A stretch of DNA of 64,000 nt. Origin: Micromonospora ferruginea (GTDB lineage Bacteria > Actinomycetota > Actinomycetes > Mycobacteriales > Micromonosporaceae). Position numbers and translations under genes: made by a program. Location of the stretch: positions 4,223,001 through 4,287,000 of the forward strand of contig NZ_CP059322.2 of assembly GCF_013694245.2 (NCBI RefSeq). The letters are read 5' to 3'. The first letter of the stretch is position 1; each line of letters begins with the position of its first letter. Positions 23,032 through 31,687 of the stretch are shown here, piece after piece. Under the pieces are notes generated by a model. That model was given only the letters and a program-made list of their open reading frames with translations. It was not told where the DNA came from and did not search any database.

Positions 23032-24257
23032 TCGCGGCACTCCGGCGGGCGGTCGCCAGCGCCACCCTGATGTACGTCGGCGCGCTGGCCATGTCGGGCG
23101 TGGCCATCCTGCTCAGCATCGCGCTCCCGCCGGCCGAGCGGGGCCTGCTGGTGGCCACCACGGCGAGCGCCACGATCGGCGTGGCGGTCGGCGGGCTGTC
23201 GCTGGAGACGTTCCTGCTGGCGCAGGGGCGTCGGTGGCTCGACGAGCTGGCCGGGCGTCGCAGCCTGCTCGTCTACCTCGCCACCGTGCCGCTGACCGCG
23301 GCGCTGGCCCGGGTGTTCGCGCACTACTCCGAGGAGGCGAGACCCGGCCTGGCGGTCGCCGGGGCGGCGTGCATCGCGGCGAGCAACGTGCCGGCCGCCG
23401 CCGGGCTCACCCTCGGCGGGTTCCTGAGCGTCTACCGCTACCGGGCCGCGTTCGCCGCCGTCGCGCCGGCGCTGTACGCCGCGCTCATCCTGGCCGGGGT
23501 GGACGACGCGGACCGCTGGCTGGCGGCCTGGCTGGGCTGCCAGGCGCTGATGGCGGTGGCGTTCTGGGCGCGGCACGGCCGGCCGCTGGTCCGGCTGCTG
23601 CGCCGGGCCGCCCCGCCCCGGGAGCGGCTCGCCCGGTTGGGGCTCACCCACACCGGCGCGGTGGCCCAGGTCTTCACCTACCGCTTCGACCAGTTGGCGC
23701 TGGCCCGCCACCAGGGGCCGGACGTGCTGGCGGTCTACTCGCTGGCGGTCGCGGCGATCGAGTTCACCCAGGCCGGCGCGGTGGTCGCCGCGCAGCGGAC
23801 GCTCGGCGACCACGAGACCGGCTCCGACCGGCGGCTCGCCGGCCTGCTGCGCCGGGCGGTGTGGCTGTCCGCCGGGATGGGTGTGCTGGTCCTGGCCGGG
23901 CTCGCCGCGATCGGCGTGCTGACCGACGGCTACGCCGCCGCCCTGCTCATCGGCCTGATCCTGGTGCCGCGCAGCATCGCGGTGACCATCGGCAAGGTGC
24001 TCGGCGCCCGGCTGGTCAACCTGGGCGGCGAGCGGGCGACCGCGGTGATCGCGGTGGGTACCGCCCTGGCCGCGATCGTCGGCTACTCTCTCACCGCTCC
24101 CGCGTACGGCGCGGTGGGCGTCGCCGCCGTGTCGGTGGCGCTCTTCGCGGCGCACAGCACCGTCACCGCCGTCACGCTGGGGAGCTGGCCCGCGCGGCAG
24201 GACGCGCCGGCACCCGCGTCCCCGGCCCGGAACAGTGAGGTTGGCAGCAGTGCCTGA
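23028..24257 (+). CDS. Polysaccharide flippase-like membrane protein (Wzx/MOP type)
   Basis: This 409-aa polytopic protein has about 12 hydrophobic helices arranged as in Wzx/MurJ-type lipid-oligosaccharide flippases: LMYVGALAMSGVAILLSIAL at the start, a YRYRAAFAAV loop and a mid-protein THTGAVAQVFTYRFDQLALA segment typical of the second half. It would move the lipid-linked repeat unit outward. The start GTG overlaps the previous stop. The next glycosyltransferase gene begins 8 bp before its end. A Pro/Ala tail ends the protein. Confidence 0.8.
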   Translation: MIAALRRAVASATLMYVGALAMSGVAILLSIALPPAERGLLVATTASATIGVAVGGLSLETFLLAQGRRWLDELAGRRSLLVYLATVPLTAALARVFAHYSEEARPGLAVAGAACIAASNVPAAAGLTLGGFLSVYRYRAAFAAVAPALYAALILAGVDDADRWLAAWLGCQALMAVAFWARHGRPLVRLLRRAAPPRERLARLGLTHTGAVAQVFTYRFDQLALARHQGPDVLAVYSLAVAAIEFTQAGAVVAAQRTLGDHETGSDRRLAGLLRRAVWLSAGMGVLVLAGLAAIGVLTDGYAAALLIGLILVPRSIAVTIGKVLGARLVNLGGERATAVIAVGTALAAIVGYSLTAPAYGAVGVAAVSVALFAAHSTVTAVTLGSWPARQDAPAPASPARNSEVGSSA

Positions 24258-25146
24258 CAAGGTCGTCGCGGTGATCCTCAACTGGAACTGCGCGGACGAC
24301 ACGCTGCGCTGCCTGCGGGCCGTGCTCGCCGGTAGCCACGTGCCCGAGGTCGTGGTCGTGGACAACGGGTCGACCGACGACTCGGTCGCGAGGCTGGCCC
24401 ACCTCGACGGGTCGGCCACCCTGCTGCGGCTGGACGGCAACCTCGGCTACGCGGGCGGGATGAACGCCGGCATCCGGGCCGCCCGGGAACGCGGCGCCGA
24501 CTGGGTCTGGCTGCTGAACGCCGACGCGGTGCCCCGGCCGGGGGCGCTGGCCGCGCTGCTGGCGCACCGGGAGCGGTTCACCGTGGCGACGTCGGTGCAG
24601 ACGACCTCGGCGCACCCGGACGACCCGGCCCCCGAGCCGTACGTGGTCGCCGCCATGCTCCCGGGCGGCAGGGTCCGCCCGTTCGGCTGCCCGGGGTGCG
24701 CCGAGGGGGTGCACGAGGTGGACGTGGTCACCGGCGCGGCGCTGCTGCTGCGGGTGGCCGACGTGGTGCGGGTCGGGTTCTTCGACGAGCGCTTCTTCCA
24801 CTACAAGGAGGAGTTCGACCTGGTCCGCCGGATCGCCGACGCGGGCGGGCGGATCGCCCTGGTGTGCGACTCGGAGGTCTGGCACAAGCGCGGCGGCAGC
24901 CTCAGCGGCTCCAGCCCGCGGGCGCTCTACTACTACCACCGCAACGAGATCCTCTACGTGCGCAAGCACTACCGCCGTCCGCTGCGGCGGCTGCTGCTCG
25001 GCGAGCCGATCCACTACCGGCGGGTGGCGACCGCGCTGCTGCGGCTGACGGCGGGCGGGCGGGAGCGCCGGCTCGGCTCGCGCGCGGTCCTCGCCGGCTA
25101 CCGGGACGGCCTGCGGGGCGTCCACGGCCCCACCGAGAGGTTCTGA
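24250..25146 (+). CDS. GT2-family glycosyltransferase
   Basis: This 298-aa GT-A enzyme has VILNWNCADDTLRCL, VVVDNGSTDDSV, GNLGYAGGMNAGI, the D-x-D-like LLNADAVPRPG and FFHYKEEFDLVRRI. This is again the rhamnosyltransferase-like subgroup, distinct in sequence from the enzyme at 22168. I prefer the GTG at 24250, which has a GAGG ribosome site; a start at 24235 is possible. A GSSPRALYYYHRNEILYVRK block near the C-terminus suggests membrane contact. Confidence 0.88.
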   Translation: MPDKVVAVILNWNCADDTLRCLRAVLAGSHVPEVVVVDNGSTDDSVARLAHLDGSATLLRLDGNLGYAGGMNAGIRAARERGADWVWLLNADAVPRPGALAALLAHRERFTVATSVQTTSAHPDDPAPEPYVVAAMLPGGRVRPFGCPGCAEGVHEVDVVTGAALLLRVADVVRVGFFDERFFHYKEEFDLVRRIADAGGRIALVCDSEVWHKRGGSLSGSSPRALYYYHRNEILYVRKHYRRPLRRLLLGEPIHYRRVATALLRLTAGGRERRLGSRAVLAGYRDGLRGVHGPTERF

Positions 25147-25149
25147 ACG

Positions 25150-26298
25150 GTGCACCTGCTGTTCGTGAGCCACTCGGCGGAGCTGATGGGCGCGGAACGG
25201 TCGCTTGTCGCGCTGGTGCGCGAGGCGGCCCGGGTGCGCGGTCACCGGGTCACCGTCACGCTGCCGGCGGCCGGTCCGCTGCGCGGCGAGCTGACCGAGG
25301 CGGGCGCCACCGTGACGGTCCTGCCGACCCGGCTCTGGATGGGCCGGCGGCACCGCGGTCCGGTCGGCGTGGTGCGGTCGGTCCAGGCGCTGGCCTCGGT
25401 GCCCCGCTACCGGCGGTTCCTGCGGCGGGAGCGGCCCGACGTGGTGGTCACCAACTCGGCCGTGGTGCCGGCCGGCGCGTTCGCCGCCCGGCTGGCCGGC
25501 GTCCGGCACGTGTGGACGGTGCGGGAGAGCCTGCTGACCAACCCGAACCTGCGCTCCGCGCTGCCCCGCCGGACGATCGCCCGGATCATCGCCGGCCGCT
25601 CGGACGGCGTCGTCGCCATCTCGCGCTACGTCGCCGACCAGGTGCTGACGGCCGCGCCCGCCGCCGGGCCGAAGCTGCGGATCGTCGCACCACCGGTGGA
25701 GGCGCGCGCGGCGCGTCCCCCGTCCGACGGGCACGAACCGGACGCGGCGGGGTTGGCGCGGCTGGTGCTGCTCGGGCGGTTCACGCCGGAGAAGGGGCAG
25801 GCGGACGCCGTCGAGGCGCTCGGGCACTGCCGGCGGGCCGGGCGACCGCTGCGGCTGACGCTCGCCGGTGTCGGTGACCCGGCCGCCGAGCGGGCCGTCC
25901 GGGAACTCGCCGAGCGGCACGGCGTCGGTGACCTCGTCGACGTGCGGTCGTGGGTGGACGACCCGTACCCGCTCTACGCGGCGGCGGACGCGACCCTGAT
26001 GCTCTCCCGCAACGAGGCCTTCGGCCGGGTGACGGTGGAGTCGCTGGCGGCGGGCACGCCGGTGATCGGCTACCGGGCCGGCGCCACCACCGAACTCCTC
26101 GCCGACGGCGGCGGCGTGCTGGTGGCGCCGGACGCCGGGGATCTGGCGCGGACCCTGCTGGGCCTGGCCGCGGACCCGGACGCCGTGGGTCGCCTCCGGG
26201 CCGCCGCCGCCCGGCGGGCCGACGCGCTGGCCACCGCCCCCTCGTCGGCGTCGCGCTTCGTGTCCTACCTGGAGGATCCGCGGGTGGACGGCGAGTGA
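25150..26298 (+). CDS. GT4-family glycosyltransferase
   Basis: This 382-aa GT-B enzyme starts with LLFVSHSAELMGAERSLVAL, a pattern shared with actinobacterial polysaccharide GT4 enzymes. The donor domain includes LVLLGRFTPEKGQADAVEAL and SRNEAFGRVTVESLAAGTPV (E-x7-E type). It begins 3 nt after the previous stop and overlaps the ligase-like gene by 4 bp. Probably a late sugar addition in the same repeat unit. Confidence 0.88.
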   Translation: MHLLFVSHSAELMGAERSLVALVREAARVRGHRVTVTLPAAGPLRGELTEAGATVTVLPTRLWMGRRHRGPVGVVRSVQALASVPRYRRFLRRERPDVVVTNSAVVPAGAFAARLAGVRHVWTVRESLLTNPNLRSALPRRTIARIIAGRSDGVVAISRYVADQVLTAAPAAGPKLRIVAPPVEARAARPPSDGHEPDAAGLARLVLLGRFTPEKGQADAVEALGHCRRAGRPLRLTLAGVGDPAAERAVRELAERHGVGDLVDVRSWVDDPYPLYAAADATLMLSRNEAFGRVTVESLAAGTPVIGYRAGATTELLADGGGVLVAPDAGDLARTLLGLAADPDAVGRLRAAAARRADALATAPSSASRFVSYLEDPRVDGE

Positions 26299-27677
26299 TC
26301 CGGTCGCGGGAGTCGATCTGGTTGCCGGCGGCGGCGGCGCTGGCGGTCGGCGTGCTCGCCGGTTGGCGGCCCCTGCTGGCCGGCGTCGTGGGCCTGGTGG
26401 CGCTGGCCGGCTGGGCGCTGCGGACGCCGGCCCGGCTGAACCACGTGCTCTTCGTGGTGCTGTTCCTGGTGCCGGTCACCGTCCGGCTCGGCGGATCGGG
26501 CAAGCCGGTGTGGATCGTGCTGTTCACCGCGACGGCCGTCGCCCTGGTCGGCCGGCTCCAGCGCCTGCGGCCGGACGAGCCGCTGGCGTCCGCCGGTACG
26601 GCCGCGTTCGTGCTGCCCGCCGCGGGGGTGCTCGCCGCGCTGGCGCACTGGAGCGGGCCGAAGGACCTGCTGTTCGCGATCACCCCGTTCGCCTGCTACG
26701 CCGTGATCACCTGGCACGTGGTGGCGGAGGCCCGGCGGGACCCGGCGGCGTTCGTCCGGCTGGCCCGCTTCCTCGCCTGGCTGGGCGTGCCGCTGGCGCT
26801 CCTCGCGATCCACCAGCGGGCCACCGGCGGGTGGCCGGTCCTCGACGAGCTGGCGGTCAGCAACGCCTTCACCTCGTCGGCGGGCGCCGGCCGGTCCGTC
26901 GCCACGACCGGCCACCCGATCGTCTACGGCGCCTACTGCCTGATGTCGGTGTGCGTCGCGCTCACCCTGCGCGGCCGGGCCTGGCCGGTGCCGTTCGCCG
27001 CCGGCGTGGTCGGGCTGCTGCTCTCCGGCTCGCGCAGCGCGTGGATCGGCGTGGGTTGCGCGGCCGTGGTCTGGTATCTCGCCCGCCGCCCGAGGCTGAC
27101 CCGCCGGGGGCTCACCGTCGTCGCGGCCACCGCCGCCGGCGCGACCGCGCTGGCGCTGGCCGGTCCCGCCCCGGTGCGCGGCACCGTCGACATGCTCCGC
27201 GCCCGGCTGACCGACGTCGGCGGGTCCAGCTCCGCGACGGCCCGCTACAGCCGGTACGAGGTGGCGTGGGACGCGCTCACCGGCGGTGTCGACCGGGTGC
27301 TGTTCGGTCTCGGGCCGGAGGCGCACGTCCGCTTCTTCGAGCAGGTGGGGATCGGTGACCACCTGGCGCAGACGTTCGACAACAGCTTCCTCACCCTCTG
27401 GTACGACCTGGGTCTGGTGACGCTGCTGCCGTTCGTCGCCCTCCTGGTGGCACTGGTCGCGCGGGCCCGGTCGCTGGCCGCCCGGCTGCTGGTGGTGGGG
27501 ATGACGGCGCAGATCTTCTTCTTCGACTTCTATCTGTGGCCGTGTGCCGCGGCCGTGTTGATCCTGGCCGCCGGCCTGGCCGTCGTCGACCAGGGCGCCG
27601 ACGCGGACCACTCCCCGGCCCCGGTGGCCGGGGTGGGTGCCGGGTCGCCCGCCGGAGCAGGGAAGGACCACACGTGA
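26295..27677 (+). CDS. O-antigen ligase/polymerase-like membrane protein
   Basis: This 460-aa protein has about 11-12 TM helices and the Wzy/WaaL region. A long loop with TTGHPIVYGAYCLMSVC is followed by GVVGLLLSGSRSAWIGVGCA, the S-G-S-R-(S/G)-A-W motif typical of the family, and a later ARYSRYEVAW loop. It would polymerise flipped repeat units or join them to an acceptor. The start GTG overlaps the previous gene; its own stop overlaps the Wzz-like gene. Confidence 0.85.
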   Translation: MIRSRESIWLPAAAALAVGVLAGWRPLLAGVVGLVALAGWALRTPARLNHVLFVVLFLVPVTVRLGGSGKPVWIVLFTATAVALVGRLQRLRPDEPLASAGTAAFVLPAAGVLAALAHWSGPKDLLFAITPFACYAVITWHVVAEARRDPAAFVRLARFLAWLGVPLALLAIHQRATGGWPVLDELAVSNAFTSSAGAGRSVATTGHPIVYGAYCLMSVCVALTLRGRAWPVPFAAGVVGLLLSGSRSAWIGVGCAAVVWYLARRPRLTRRGLTVVAATAAGATALALAGPAPVRGTVDMLRARLTDVGGSSSATARYSRYEVAWDALTGGVDRVLFGLGPEAHVRFFEQVGIGDHLAQTFDNSFLTLWYDLGLVTLLPFVALLVALVARARSLAARLLVVGMTAQIFFFDFYLWPCAAAVLILAAGLAVVDQGADADHSPAPVAGVGAGSPAGAGKDHT

Positions 27678-29089
27678 GGCTCATCGGTGCATCCCGGCCG
27701 GTCGCGGTCGCCGGTTCGCCGGGCACGGCGGCGCGTGCCGGTGGCGGCGTGCGGGCCGCCGTCGACCGGTCCCGGCTCGTCGCCCGCCGGTGGACCGAGC
27801 TGACGCCGGCGCAGGTGGTGCGGGCGGTACGCCGGTACCGGTGGACGGTGCTGGCCCTGGTGCTGCTCGGCGGCGTCGGCGGTGGACTGGCCGCCGCGGC
27901 GCAGACCCCGGTCTACCGGGCCCAGGCGCGGCTGGTGTGCTCGCCGAACTTCCCGACCAACGACGTCCGGCAGCTCGACGTGGGCGGAAACTACATCCTG
28001 CAGCGGGTCCGCTCGTACACCGAGGTGGCCGACAGCACCGAGGTGGCCGCGGCGGTGACGGCGCGGCTCGGCCTGCCCGACCCGCCGGAGGAGCTGCTGT
28101 CCCGGATCAGCGTGACCAGCCGGGCCAGCACCGCCGTGCTGACCGTCGAGGTCGACGACACCGACCCGGAGCGGGCCCGGGACGTCGCCAACGCCGTCGC
28201 CGAGGAGATCCCCGCGTACATCGCCCGGATCGAACGGCCGGCCGGCGTCGACCGGTCGCCGGTCAAGGTCACCGTGGTCCGCCCGGCGGTGGCCCCCGAG
28301 TCGCCGGACTCCCCCCGCCCGCTCACCGACGTCGGCCTGGGGCTGGTGGGTGGGCTGGTCGTGGCGGCGGTGACCGCGCTCGGGCGGTACGCGCGCGACC
28401 CGGCCGTCCGGGATGCCGGGCACGCCGCCGAGGTGGCCGATCTCGTCCCGCTGGCCGACGCCGGGCCGGTGGGTCCCAGCCCGCTCACCGTCGACGGAAC
28501 GGCCGAGCGGGCGGACGAGCTGCGGCGGATGCGGACCGACGTCCGGCTCCAGGCCGCGGGTGGCCCGCTGACCACGATCGCGGTGGTCGAGCCCACCGCC
28601 GGTGGCGGGGCGACCGTCACCGCGGCGCACCTGGCGCTCGCGTTCGCCCAGGCCGGCGACCCGGTGGTGCTCGTCGACGCCGACCCCGGCCGCCCGTCGG
28701 CGCACGCGCTGTTCGGCATCGGCAACGACACCGGCCTGACCACGGTCCTGGACGGCGGGTCGGCGGTGCGCGACGCGCTGGTGCGGTGGACGCCGGACCT
28801 GCCGCTGCACGTCCTGCCCGCCGGGCCGGGCGGGCCCGGGCCGATCCGGCCGGACCAGCTCGCCGACCTGGTGGCGGAGCTGCGCCACGACCGGACCCTG
28901 GTGGTCGTCGTCGGCCCGCCGCTGCTGTCGGACGCGGACACGCTGCACCTGGTCGAGGCCGCCGACGCCACAGTGGTCACCGCCCGCGTCGGCTCGACCG
29001 ACGCGGACTCGCTGGCGACCGCGGTACGGGTGCTGCGCCAGGTGCCGGCGCGCCTGCTCGGCCTGGTCACGGTGGGCCGGTCCGGGTAG
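27674..29089 (+). CDS. Wzz-like chain-length protein fused to a degenerate BY-kinase-like ATPase
   Basis: This 471-aa protein has an N-terminal Wzz domain with TM1 (about 58-77), VYRAQARLVCSP, a periplasmic region and TM2 (about 220-238). A cytosolic MinD/BY-kinase-like domain follows. The Walker A site reads PTAGGGATVTAAH, where the invariant Lys of G-x-G-K-T/S is Ala, while the A' motif VVLVDADPGRPSAH is kept. The C-terminal Tyr cluster of tyrosine autokinases is absent. It may therefore set chain length without kinase activity. Last gene of the tightly overlapping glycosyltransferase run. Confidence 0.82.
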   Translation: MRLIGASRPVAVAGSPGTAARAGGGVRAAVDRSRLVARRWTELTPAQVVRAVRRYRWTVLALVLLGGVGGGLAAAAQTPVYRAQARLVCSPNFPTNDVRQLDVGGNYILQRVRSYTEVADSTEVAAAVTARLGLPDPPEELLSRISVTSRASTAVLTVEVDDTDPERARDVANAVAEEIPAYIARIERPAGVDRSPVKVTVVRPAVAPESPDSPRPLTDVGLGLVGGLVVAAVTALGRYARDPAVRDAGHAAEVADLVPLADAGPVGPSPLTVDGTAERADELRRMRTDVRLQAAGGPLTTIAVVEPTAGGGATVTAAHLALAFAQAGDPVVLVDADPGRPSAHALFGIGNDTGLTTVLDGGSAVRDALVRWTPDLPLHVLPAGPGGPGPIRPDQLADLVAELRHDRTLVVVVGPPLLSDADTLHLVEAADATVVTARVGSTDADSLATAVRVLRQVPARLLGLVTVGRSG

Positions 29090-29137
29090 CCGGGAGCGGG
29101 TTCCCGCCCTCGCCGGCCGCCACCTAGGCTGGTCCGA

Positions 29138-30427
29138 ATGAGGGATGACGTCGCGATGCTGTTGCGGCGGGCGACCTTCGGCCCGACGGCGTCCGAAGTG
29201 GCGGCGGCCCGCCGCGCCGGATACGCGGCCACCGTCGCGCGGTTGACCTCGCCGGCCGGGCCGGACCGGGGCGCCGCCACCGCGCCGGTCCCGGACCTCG
29301 GCCGGGACCCGTTCGACGACCTGCCCGACCCGACCGTCGAGCAGCGCGCCGCCGCCGAGGCGACCCGCCGGCAGCACACCGACACCATCATCCGGTGGTG
29401 GCTCGACCGGCTCACCGTCGCCGACCACCAGGCCACCGAGAAGCTGCTGTTCTTCTGGCACGGGCACTGGGCTACCTCGATCCGCAAGGTGGGCAGCCCG
29501 CAGTTCATGCTGGCGCAGCACCAGAAGATGCGCGCCGCGCCGGACGTCCGGGCGATGGCCCGCGCGCTCGTCTGCGACCCGGCGCTCGTCTACTGGCTGG
29601 ACGGGCAGCTCAACACCAAGGACGCGCCGAACGAGAACCTGGCGCGCGAGCTGATGGAACTGTTCCTGTTGGGCATCGGCAACTACACCGAGCGCGACGT
29701 CAAGGAGGCGGGGCGGGCGCTGACCGGCTGGCGGACCGACCTCGGCGTACCGGCCACGGCGATCTTCTTCCCGGAGGACCACGACGCCCGGCCCAAGACG
29801 ATCCTCGGCGCCACCGCCGCCTTCGACGCGTTCACCCTGGTCGGTCACCTGGTCAACCGGCCGGCGTGCGCCCGGTTCATCGCCGCCCGCCTGTGGTTCC
29901 GCTACGGCTCGTCGACCGAGCCGATCGCCCGCTCCACCGAGCAGCGGATGGTGGCCGCGTTTCCGGTGGGCGCCCGGATGCTGCGGGCCCTGCTCGCCGA
30001 CGACGAGTTCCGCTCGGGTCGGCACCGGCTGGTGAAGCAGCCGGTCGAGTGGCTGGTCGGCGCGCTGCGGCAGTTGGGCCTGCGACCGGCCCAGCTCTCC
30101 GGGGAGACGCTGCACCAGCTCACCACCGGCCTGGGCGGGCTCGGGCAGGTGCCGTTCGCGCCGCAGAGCGTGGGCGGCTGGCCGGCCGGCGCGGCCTGGC
30201 TCAGCTCGGCGGCGGCGCAGATCCGGCTGGGCCTGGCCGACCTGCTCGCCGGGCTCGCGTACGCCGAGCGCGGCGACGACGTGGACCGGATGAACCCGGA
30301 GCGGCTGGCCGAGGTGCTCGCCGTGGACACCTGGACCAATCGCACCTACCTGGCCCTGAAGCGGGCCGGCAGTGCCCGACAGCTCCTCACCCTCGGCCTG
30401 GTGAGCCCGGAATACCTGGTGAACTGA
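29138..30427 (+). CDS. DUF1800 family protein
   Basis: This 429-aa protein has the DUF1800 layout: an N-terminal LLRRATFGPTASEV, a central KLLFFWHGHWATSIRKV, NENLARELMELFLLGIGNYT, VKEAGRALTGWR and a C-terminal PQSVGGWPAG. No signal peptide is visible. The family is broad and its biochemistry is unknown. Its gene is nearly always followed by a DUF1501 gene, as here with a 1-nt gap. It follows the polysaccharide genes after 48 bp, so a role in the extracellular polymer is possible but not shown. Confidence 0.88.
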   Translation: MRDDVAMLLRRATFGPTASEVAAARRAGYAATVARLTSPAGPDRGAATAPVPDLGRDPFDDLPDPTVEQRAAAEATRRQHTDTIIRWWLDRLTVADHQATEKLLFFWHGHWATSIRKVGSPQFMLAQHQKMRAAPDVRAMARALVCDPALVYWLDGQLNTKDAPNENLARELMELFLLGIGNYTERDVKEAGRALTGWRTDLGVPATAIFFPEDHDARPKTILGATAAFDAFTLVGHLVNRPACARFIAARLWFRYGSSTEPIARSTEQRMVAAFPVGARMLRALLADDEFRSGRHRLVKQPVEWLVGALRQLGLRPAQLSGETLHQLTTGLGGLGQVPFAPQSVGGWPAGAAWLSSAAAQIRLGLADLLAGLAYAERGDDVDRMNPERLAEVLAVDTWTNRTYLALKRAGSARQLLTLGLVSPEYLVN

Positions 30428-30428
30428 G

Positions 30429-31679
30429 ATGGATCCACTGACCCGGCGCAGGTTCCTGCTCGCCTCCACCGCGGCCGGCGGGGCCGCCGCGGTCGCGGCC
30501 GGCGGGATCGGGTTGGCCGAACTCCTGTCCACGGCGCGGGACGACAGGTCCACACCGGACGACCGGACCGACCGCCTGGTGGTGGTCACCCTCTACGGCG
30601 GCAACGACGGGCTCAACACGGTCGTGCCGTACGCCGACCCGGCGTACCACTCGGCCCGTCCGGAGCTGGCGTACGAGCCGGAGCGGGTGCTGCGGCTCGA
30701 CGACGCGCTCGGCCTCAACCCGGTCCTCGGCGGGTTGAAGCGCCTCTGGGACCGCAAGCAGGTCGGCATCGTGCTGGGTGTCGGCTATCCCCGGCCGGAC
30801 CGCAGCCACTTCCGGTCGATGGACATCTGGCAGACCGCCTCGCCCGCGCAGCCGGTCGCGACCGGCTGGGTGGGTCGCTGGCTGGACGGCACCGACGCCT
30901 CCGCCGAGGCGGCCGTCAGCTTCGAGCCGGTGCTGCCGCCGCTGCTGGTCGGCGAACGGCGGTCCGGCGCCTGCGTGGCCATCGGCGGCCTGCGCCTGCC
31001 GCCCGGCGTCGACAGCGGCATGGTGGCGGCGTTGGGCGAGGTGCAGGACGGCGAGTCCGAGTTGCAGGTGCGCGCCGCGCAGGCGTACCGGGATCTGCTG
31101 GACGTGGATTCGCTGGTCCGGCAGGCGGACCACCGCGAGGCGACCACGGACCCGGCCGACCGTCCGGTCGCCACCGCGACCGGCGGCGCGGTCTCCCTCG
31201 CCGCGCAGCTCGCGCTGGTGGCCCGGTGCGTGGAGGCGGGGGTGCCCACCCGGGTCTTCTCGGTGAGCCTCGGCGGGTTCGACACCCACGCCCAGGAGCG
31301 GGTCGGGCAGGAGACGCTGCTCGGCCGGCTCGACGAGGCGTTGTCGTCGTTCGTCGACCGGCTGGGCCGCACCGCCGCCGGCCGGCGGGTGACCGTGGTG
31401 GTCTACAGCGAGTTCGGCCGCCGGGTCCGGGCCAACGCGTCCGACGGCACCGACCACGGCACGGCCGGTCCGGTGTTCGTGCTGGGTCCCCGGGTCGCGG
31501 GCGGGTTCCACGGCGAGCAGCCGAGCCTGACCGACCTCGACGCCGGCGACCTCAAGGCGACCACGGACTTCCGCGACGTCTTCGGCGCGCTGCTGGCGTC
31601 CGTGCTGCACGCCGAGCCGTCCCGCTACCTGGGCGGCCACCTGCCGAAGCCGCTGTCGCTCCTGCGCGCCGACGGCTGA
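30429..31679 (+). CDS. DUF1501 family protein, Tat-exported
   Basis: This 416-aa protein begins with a twin-arginine signal, L-T-R-R-R-F-L-L-A-S, then an Ala/Gly-rich hydrophobic core to about residue 37. The mature part has LVVVTLYGGNDGLNTVVPY, RSHFRSMDIWQTA, SLGGFDTHAQE and VVYSEFGRRVRANASDGTDH, then GTAGPVFVLG, the metal-binding pattern of the alkaline-phosphatase-like DUF1501 family. It would be folded in the cytoplasm and exported, perhaps carrying the DUF1800 partner that lacks its own signal. Substrate unknown. It ends 8 nt from the convergent pseudo-protease gene. Confidence 0.88.
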   Translation: MDPLTRRRFLLASTAAGGAAAVAAGGIGLAELLSTARDDRSTPDDRTDRLVVVTLYGGNDGLNTVVPYADPAYHSARPELAYEPERVLRLDDALGLNPVLGGLKRLWDRKQVGIVLGVGYPRPDRSHFRSMDIWQTASPAQPVATGWVGRWLDGTDASAEAAVSFEPVLPPLLVGERRSGACVAIGGLRLPPGVDSGMVAALGEVQDGESELQVRAAQAYRDLLDVDSLVRQADHREATTDPADRPVATATGGAVSLAAQLALVARCVEAGVPTRVFSVSLGGFDTHAQERVGQETLLGRLDEALSSFVDRLGRTAAGRRVTVVVYSEFGRRVRANASDGTDHGTAGPVFVLGPRVAGGFHGEQPSLTDLDAGDLKATTDFRDVFGALLASVLHAEPSRYLGGHLPKPLSLLRADG

Positions 31680-31687
31680 GGCCGGGC

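Noticed and set aside
20692..23040. About 780-residue reverse frame across rmlC and two glycosyltransferases
   Set aside because: No motif, Arg/Gly/Pro noise, and full-length forward genes occupy the region.
27530..30589. About 1000-residue reverse frame across the Wzz-like and DUF1800 genes
   Set aside because: Both genes are well supported on the forward strand; the reverse frame is codon-composition noise.
15000..31680. Natural product biosynthetic cluster
   Set aside because: There are no PKS, NRPS or terpene genes; rml genes, flippase, ligase and Wzz show a surface polysaccharide locus.
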